NCBI GenBank assembly: GCA_013397115.1
Contig: VWZW01002564.1
Span: forward strand, 125,183 to 189,182
DNA: 64,000 bases
Reading direction: 5' to 3'
Source: Edolisoma coerulescens
Taxonomy: Eukaryota; Chordata; Aves; Passeriformes; Campephagidae
Shown piece by piece: positions 56,601 to 64,000 of the stretch. How positions within the stretch are numbered: the first letter of the stretch is position 1; every line of letters starts with the position of its first letter. A program made the translations under genes and the position numbers. The notes beneath the pieces were generated by a model. It was given only the letters and a program-made list of their open reading frames with translations. It searched no databases and was not told the DNA's origin.

Positions 56601-59600
56601 TTTACCCAGACCATTCAGCTCCCAAGGGAGCTGAACACTGAAATAGTCACACTTGTAGCAGGTTGTTCGCTCTGTTCACTGAGGTGGTTTCGTGCCAGAA
56701 CTGTGGAACAGGGGATTCATCAGGTGGAACGGGGGGTGGGGTAGAAAATAAAATAATGGCACCACGGATCTGGAAATGCCAATTTTGTTGTTATGGAGCT
56801 GTGACACATTTTTATGAAGTTGGTGAGGGGCAGTAACTTGGCTCCCCTGCCAGCAGCAAGGGGATACCACATCATGTGTGGCACTGAGAGGCAAAAGTTG
56901 GGGTTAGGAAGGGAATTAAAATTTAGGTCTTGTTCTCGCATGGTTGGTTCTCATCCTTCACAGAACACATTGTTTGGGGTGTGATGTGGCAGCTGCTCCA
57001 GGCCGTGGTGTTCTCATTTTTTAGTACCTAGGTGTACAAAAGAGGTATTTGCTGCTAAACCTGAGGGCTGTTTAAGTACACAGAGAGTGAAAAGGTGATT
57101 TTTGGAAATGGGAGCTGAGTGTGATCATCACAGACTGTCCCTTGCCCTGCTGTGCCCAGAGATCTGCAGCTCTCTCTTCTGCAGCTGATGGGAAATTCAG
57201 GCAAAAAAGTAGAATATGGCAGCTTACTTCTGGTGTACTGAAAGAGGGATCCATTTCTTTTAAACCTCCAAATTCCAATTTATATTTTATTGGTGAGCTT
57301 TTGGAATTGCCTGTGTTTTTTCTTGAGGGCAGAAGAAGCTAGGAAGTGCGGCTGTACTTCACATCCTGCTTGGCTTTTTACGAGTTACACAGCAAACAAA
57401 GCAAAGGGAAAAGGATATTATCATACTTACTGAAAAATGAGGCCCAAGCCTTTTATATTCCAAGGAAACAGAGGCAATTAGAGAACAGAAATTGGAGCAT
57501 TATACATGTTTGACATGCCTAGAGAACGGGGGAATGAAAATGTGTGTGCTGTGTTGTATGTTTTTCTAACCAAAGAACTTCTGGGTCAGTCTGTGATCAC
57601 TTAATTTATGTGTTCTAGCCCAGTTTTCTGTGTTCTAGGCCATGTTAGCAGCAATATCAGAAAGAAGATTATCTGGTTATCTTTATTATTATTTTGAGGT
57701 GGTGTTCTCAGTAGTTCTCTTAATTCTTAGTCCTTCTGAAATTTGCCATGATGAATATGTTTGAGCAGGGTTATTCTGCCAAATTCAAATGACTCAGCAT
57801 CTTGAAAATGACTCTTAAGAGAAAGTAAATGTGTTAATTGAAAAGAAAGGAGAGATTCTTCTTATTTAAGAGCATATCAGCAGTCGAGTTGTGGATTTCA
57901 GTGCTGCAGAGGGGAAAGGAGCATAAGCATTCACATGGAGTATATGGCTGTTCCTTCAACAGACCGTGAGCTCTTGGAAAACATGGCTTATAAATATTTC
58001 TGGGCACATATTTATTAACTAAATTACCTGAATATTCCATGTAACACGAGTGTCTTCCTGTGTTGGTCCTTGCATGTCACCTGACTGTGCAGTCATCACC
58101 TGGACCAAGTAGTTCAGCATGATGCAGCTCACAGCAGTAGGTGATGGGTAAGTTTAATCCTAAACAGTCCTTCTTTACCCCAGAACACTTAGGCAGCAGT
58201 CATAACTCCTGGAGGGATGGAGACTTGTGTTTGGGAGAGGTGGGAAACGAGAGTCAAGCAAGAAAAGAAGAGCTTTTATTTAATCATCATTTTGAAAAGA
58301 AAAGAACAGTTCATTTTAGGGCCTACACTTAGTAGCAAAACAAGGTTAGTTGTTCAGGTTTGACCCAATGTTAGAGTTGAAACAGGGAGGATTCTGGAAA
58401 AGTTAGTGATGGATTGGAACTGGATTTGACAGAGAGTTGCAGGACCAGGATTTTGTGGCACTTTCAGGTTTTTTGGCTAGTCCGAGTTAACGCTTGATTC
58501 ATTAATGGGGTTGTTATTCCAGAAATCATAAAAGATATAAAAATGAAATAATTGATAAGGGAACATCTTGATCTTGAGGAATTGTTTAAATGCCAAAAAT
58601 GTGTAGAGGGCATTTTCTTACCTGTTCAACATCCAAAGTCCATTTTAAATGTATTTATTATTTAAACAAAACTCCTCTTCACCCTTCAACTGTACTTCAA
58701 TAGCATCAGGAATTCAGCCCTTCATAGAATAATTGGAAACTTTTATGGTTTTATAATAAAAATGTTGGAAAACATAACATATGCTTACTCAAACTGCTCA
58801 CATTGTAAAGTATTCAATAGCAATAAAGGCAGAGAGACTGGTGGTTATTCTGTGTCTTCTTTATGAAACCACAAAGTATAAACACAAAACAAGATTCATT
58901 TCAGTCATAGTTTATTGGGTGCTGATGCAAATCATGATGAAAATAGGATTTCCTGTTGCTTTGGTTTAATTTGCCTGGAAGGAGATGGTTCTATGAGTGT
59001 CTCCAAAAGTAACAAATTCGGGACGTGCTCGTGTGGATGTTCCAAAGGCTTCAGTGGCAAAGGGATGGAGTTGTGTCTAGGACATAAGCAACCCTGTTTA
59101 TCCATGTGGGGAATGCCAGGGAAATGGGGAGGGTGGTGGAGTTCTCACCTTTTTTTTCTGTTTATTGATTATTTTTTTTTTAATGAAATTATCTTTGAAA
59201 AAGCAATTAAATATCAGTAAGTAGGAAAGTTGTACGGGACCAGTTCCAGCTGTGGAAGTGCTGATACACATCCTCTGGTCTCTAAGGGGTGTTTGTAGTC
59301 ATTTCAATGCTGCCCTCTTGCCACGAGAGCAGCAAGGCAGATGTGACACCATCTTCCTGGTTTTTGGGTCCAACATGTTATGACAGCACATAAAAACTGA
59401 GGGCAAAAAATCCTTCTCTGTCCTTTAACAAGAAATATGTGTGAGAATTCATGATGTGTGTGGGAGGATTCTCATGCTGGACCCATAAAAAGTCCTCCAG
59501 TTTGTAGTGTTAAAAATACAGAAAAAAAAGGAATCTTCATTTATTATGTGAATATTGGTGGATGAGGGAGTGATGGGAAATATTTTTGCTCCCTCATACC

Positions 59601-62600
59601 CTAATCCCTCAGGAGTCTTCGAATAATTAAAGAGGGAGATTTCCTTTCCCCCAAGTTTTGTTTTTCTCTTGCCAAAATGGCTGTTTAGTCCCCTAAATTC
59701 CTTACTATTACTTTATGGGGCTAATAAAGCAGGGTCATATTACAGTGTGAATTGGGTAGGAGAAATGAGATGCTGCAGGAAGTTCCTTGAATTTGAGGAT
59801 CTTTCCATAGTCAGAAGAATGAGGATTCTATTTTGCAGGAGGTGGGAGGGCAACCTGAGGATTTCCTTCCGGAATTCCAAGAGCTACCTGGGGGCAGGAT
59901 ACCTGGCATACTGAGGTGACATCATTTTATGACTGGATTGGGCAGAATTCCTCATCTTTCTCATCCTTGTTAAGAAGGCCTGTGGTAAATTGGTGATGAC
60001 ACGAATCCAGAATGTGACCCATGTTTATGCACCTTTCCCAAGAAATAGGCTGGTGTACACACCAAGGATGTGTGCAGAATTAGGAGCTGGAGTTCTTCCC
60101 AAGACCCAGGTCCCCTCCATTTTACTTCTGTTGTTGTGCCTGGAGGAATTCCTATGATCTATGCATCCTTAATATTCATTTCATCAGTTAACTGCATATG
60201 CAATTCTAGCTTATAAAGTGGCACATTTTATATATATATTTTTTAATGGTGCTTGCAAATAGAAGAATTTACAGAATGAAATGTACCAAAAGCAGAGTTT
60301 AAACAAAGAGTGAGTTGGCTAAAGGAACACAGATCTTTTAATAAGGTGGTTTGTTGTTGGTCATGCTGCGTGACAATGTGTGGTGGTGCTTGGAAGGGGG
60401 TCTGTGATATGAATACTCTGTATGGCTTGTTAAGACCTGGAATGGAGGGATATGAAAAGAGGATGCTGTGAAAGATTAATGGGACAACAAAGCTGTAGGT
60501 ACCCTGTTGGAGAGGTCTTGCTGAATAAAGGCAATGCTGCATAGTATGGATGTTCAAAATCCTACATGCAAAGCAAGGTTGATGGTAGCTTGGAGCCTGT
60601 ATTTCTGCAGAAATTCAACTTTAGTTGTGGATTTTAATTTATTTTTAATTTTCAGTTTCTTAAAGTATAATTTGCGTTCATCTTTTTAATGTAATCTCAT
60701 ATCCATCAAGATTAACATATAAATAACTCTATTGCTCCACCAAACAATAAAGGGAACAAAGTGACACAAAATAAATCTCATTTTACTGCAGCCAAAAATT
60801 GGTTTTGTGGCTTTTTAGGGCTTGACTCCCAGGGCAATTGACAGCATAGCTGTTGTAGAGTAACTGAGTGGCTGTATCTGTGTGATGGAACTCCCTGAGG
60901 CTGGTATTATGTTCCTGAACAGGAACATTGTCTTTCTTAAAAGTATAGTATTCTAAATAATGACTGTACTTTGTAAGTACATGAGATAGAGGAAATGGAA
61001 GCCACCTTGGTGCTGAATGAGGAGAACATCCTCATTGAGCACAGTTTTAATAAACTTGTCTGCATCAACTTCATATTGATTTGTTTGTCTTAATTTTGCT
61101 GAATGACTCTGCGTGGGCAGGTTGGTGGAGATGGATAACCACTGCAGCAAAGGTGGAATGAATCCTGGGTGTTGGCATGGGTGCTCTGCTTACTGCTTCG
61201 TTATTGGAATCAATTATTACTATCATTTGAACCTATAAAAACACGTTGATCTTAATGTCTGCTCGTATTTGTGCACGTGAATGTACATAAGGTCTTTGCT
61301 TCCTGCGAGCTGAAATGCAGAATGGGAGGATGACTCAAAGTAGGGTTCTTCGATGCTTGAATGAACAAGTTCTTGTTTTACTTTGTAGTAAAAACCTCAG
61401 TGGTGATTCACTTTCTGAGAGACAAAGCAAGTTGCCCGTCGTTTTACTTTCATAGTTAGGTATTTTTATTATGATGGCATCACTTTAAAGCTTGTCTGCA
61501 AGAGGAATAAAGGAAAACAAAAACTGGCAATAGCAAGTCCAGGTTAAGACTCCAGAGTGCCTTGGTGTTGTCTCCACCCTTTAACAGGTGTATCTGCTCC
61601 CTCTTCTTGCCCCCACTGAGATGTGCAAGAAGACAAAACCTGCAAGCTCAGATCTCTCTTGCTGATATGTTTTAGGGTAGACAGCAGTATTAAATGTTGT
61701 CCAGTGTCTCTTGGAAGAGGGCAATATCACTGCAATATCCTCTGGCTCCTTCTCAGCCACACCTTTCCCTCTGCAGCATCTTTTACCTGGGCCTGCGTTT
61801 CTTTAGCACCTCTTTGTTCCTGCCCTCAGTTTCTCATAAGCTGTCTGGAAACTTGTTATTTCCAGAGTTTCAGCTGAAGGCTTTGCAGGCAAGGGCTACT
61901 TTTTGATACATTGAATATTTTTGACCGACCAGATATGGCAGCAGTGGCACCATCGGTTCTTAGCTGTAGTTATTTCAGAATGGAGGAGCAGGATTTTCAG
62001 ATTTGACATTGTCCCCCTTACGTCTGACCAGAGACAAGGAATGAAGAATTATCTATTTATCTGTCCCAATTTATCTGGCAGTGACCTCCGTTCTGAAGAT
62101 GCCATGAATAGTGAGAAGTCTTTCATTTGAAAGTAGCCCAGTAAATTGAAGTGAGCATGAGTACCAAAATGCATGGTGTGTGAAGAAGGGAGTAAGAGGG
62201 TTACACTGTCCTCAGAACAGAAGTAAGAAGCTGCAAAAATGAGAGAAGCCCGTTTTCTGAAGACGTAGATCTTTGACAGTTTAAGGAAAGTAGTAAGAAC
62301 TTTTAATGTGCCATCTGCTCCTTGAGCCTTCAAGACCTTCACTTTGGACTGAAATTCCTTCTTGCTCAGTGTTCAATCTCTAACCAATGGCTGAAATTTA
62401 AACTGCCTTAAAACTCCTCAAATATTTTCCCTGCTTTGTTTAGAACCAGGTTTCATGAGCCAGAGATGGCATCTAGATTGAGTGGCCCTTCACATTTTGT
62501 TTTTCTCTGAACTTGTCTGAAAACCATCACTTCCTGAAAAACAACATGTGCATAAATTTTGGTTCTCAAATCCAAAGATCAGTTTCATCTTGCTTTCAAA

Positions 62601-64000
62601 AATGTTGGACTTACTTTCTCTCCAGTTCTTATTGTGAACTTTGTCTGTGTGAGAAACAGAGATAATCTGATTCAAGATTTCAGCTGTGTTTTAGCCATCA
62701 TATAATTTCTGGTGGCCTCTGTGCAACCTTAGTGTCTGGAACTTCCCCTGAGATGGCTTTTTAATGCTTTTCAGCAGTTGTGTTTTCTAAGTATGTTTTC
62801 ACGATCTTTGCTACTTTGCTTTCACAATCCTTACTACTTTCTAAAAGCAGCTTCAATGTATCAAATGGGTGCTATTAAATATAATTAAAGTAATTTTAGG
62901 TGGTAGTTTTTGGAAAGCTTTTTAAAATTGCCGAGTAATCCTGTAGCAGAACCTGTCTTCACAGAACACAGGATGCTAACAATGGCCCATTTCTAGCATC
63001 ATGCTTTGATTTTACCATGGTTTGTATTCAAATTATTATGAAGGAGATTTAAATGCGGGAAAAAAAACCTCTCACCTTTCTTGATTTCATGCTTAATTTT
63101 CACAACAGTGGCAAGTTATTCCTATTTGCATTTTGTAGTTTTATTTTTGGGATGTGTCTTGTCTAGTCTTGGCAGACAGACACCGAGCCAGAGAGTAAAA
63201 TATGAAGGTTGAACAGTGAGTGAGTTATTATCCAAATGGAGCTTTCTGTTAGAGGTGTCAGCAGAGACAAAGGTGAATGTTGAGAATGAATGGAATAAGA
63301 TGAGAGAAAGATCAAATAATGGGATAAGAAGTTCAAGCGTGGGATAATGGATGTGATTAGAGAATATTAACAATGCAAAAATTTGCAAAATGTGCAAAAA
63401 ATTTCTTGTCTGTTCATTTAAACTTGATGAGGGAACCACATAATAAAACAAATTTTTTAAAAAAATCATATTCAGTCTTAGAATCTGTGTTCTATGATGT
63501 TGTTTAATTCTGACTATTTCTCCGTTGGTTTTTAGGTTTCTGTCTTCCACCTTGTACATCAGTGGGATCTCTGTGCTGGAACAAGATAATGTCTTCTTCA
63601 ACTCATTGAAGGAAAGGGGTGAGCAGCTTTCTCACAGCTGATACTTTATCTCCTTTGGAAAACAGCCTGCCCTGGAAACAAATGTCATCATGTATTGTGT
63701 TGAAAAGGAAGCCAGTTCTAGATGCTTTTCGTGTGTCAAAGAGAATTGATTTTTGTTTCTTTTTAACTTGGTGTGCGAATGTAAGGATGTAAGGTTATAC
63801 AGCAAGTGCCACGACTAAAGTTAAATAAGAATGAACAAAGAGCCATGCCGAATCTGCCAGTCATGCATTTTTCTCTGAAGGACTTCAAAGAAACATGTAT
63901 GAGGGAAAATTAGAAGGAATGATTACTTGTTAACAAGTCTGTTGGGTAGGTCCTTCACAACCCTGAGAGGGTTGGTGGTTAGTTCATAGCCTGAAGCATA
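53700..64000. other. Region right of the CpG island, possibly PKNOX1 intron 1
   Basis: AT-rich, with one CR1 copy at its left end and otherwise nearly repeat-free. I looked for the PKNOX1 amino terminus and homeodomain on the plus strand and found neither. Short ORFs here have no recognisable similarity. The low repeat load would fit an intron with regulatory content, but that is inference. Confidence 0.5.
54098..54312 (-). mobile_element. CR1 LINE 3' fragment
   Basis: Contains 'cccagaatggtttgggttgg', 'ccaccccctgccgtgggcag', 'gccacagcttctctgggcaa' and 'taatttcttcctaatacgag'. It follows the CpG island by about 400 bp. Confidence 0.88.

Noticed and set aside
61465..61500. ATGATGGC start-like sequence, considered as the PKNOX1 start (MMA...)
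   Set aside because: The next codons do not match PKNOX1 and a stop follows soon; chance match.
1..64000. CRISPR arrays, tRNA or rRNA genes, full-length retroviruses, bacterial-type operons
   Set aside because: No regularly spaced repeats with unique spacers, no tRNA cloverleaf with conserved boxes, no paired LTRs and no gag/pol-like reading frames were seen.

Overview
This is vertebrate nuclear DNA, almost certainly from a bird. Two multi-exon genes with GT-AG introns are spread over about 28 kb. At least 18 truncated copies of CR1-type LINE sequence are present, with the avian 3' end (a 'CTGCCCATGGCAGGG...CCAACC' tail and an ATTCTGTG-like terminal motif). Two large N gaps fall exactly in CpG-island promoters, a common dropout pattern in bird assemblies. 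The gene order matches the conserved vertebrate block around WDR4-NDUFV3-PKNOX1 (human 21q22.3). I cannot name the species from the sequence.

Layout. 1-7.9 kb: 3' flank with CR1 fragments and an AT/GT microsatellite; no gene recognised. 7.95-26.49 kb: WDR4 on the minus strand, which I could rebuild as 11 exons. Exons 2-11 are complete, in phase and GT-AG bounded. Exon 1 shows only its first 16 bases before it enters the gap at 26089-26477. 26.49-26.60 kb: a 111-bp CpG-rich divergent promoter with a perfect CRE (TGACGTCA), a GC box and a YY1-like ATGGCGG site. 26.60-35.74 kb: NDUFV3 on the plus strand with 4 exons, including a 957-bp cassette exon whose phase allows both a short and a long protein. 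An assembly fault (exact 187-bp duplication around a 541-bp N-bounded insert) breaks the exon 1-2 area. 35.74-52.2 kb: intergenic, with CR1 fragments and a very long poly-T tract. 52.2-53.75 kb: an 18-bp minisatellite followed by a CpG island holding the second gap. Synteny suggests this is the promoter/5' exon of PKNOX1, but no PKNOX1 coding sequence is visible. 53.75-64 kb: AT-rich sequence without recognisable exons, plausibly PKNOX1 intron 1.

Function. WDR4 is the non-catalytic partner of METTL1 in tRNA m7G46 methylation. NDUFV3 is an accessory subunit of the N module of mitochondrial complex I. They share a promoter region but no pathway. I found no CRISPR, operon, tRNA, rRNA or intact mobile element, and no evidence of an undescribed biological system. 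The most useful observations are the exon models, the assembly error in NDUFV3, the symmetric cassette exon and the divergent promoter.
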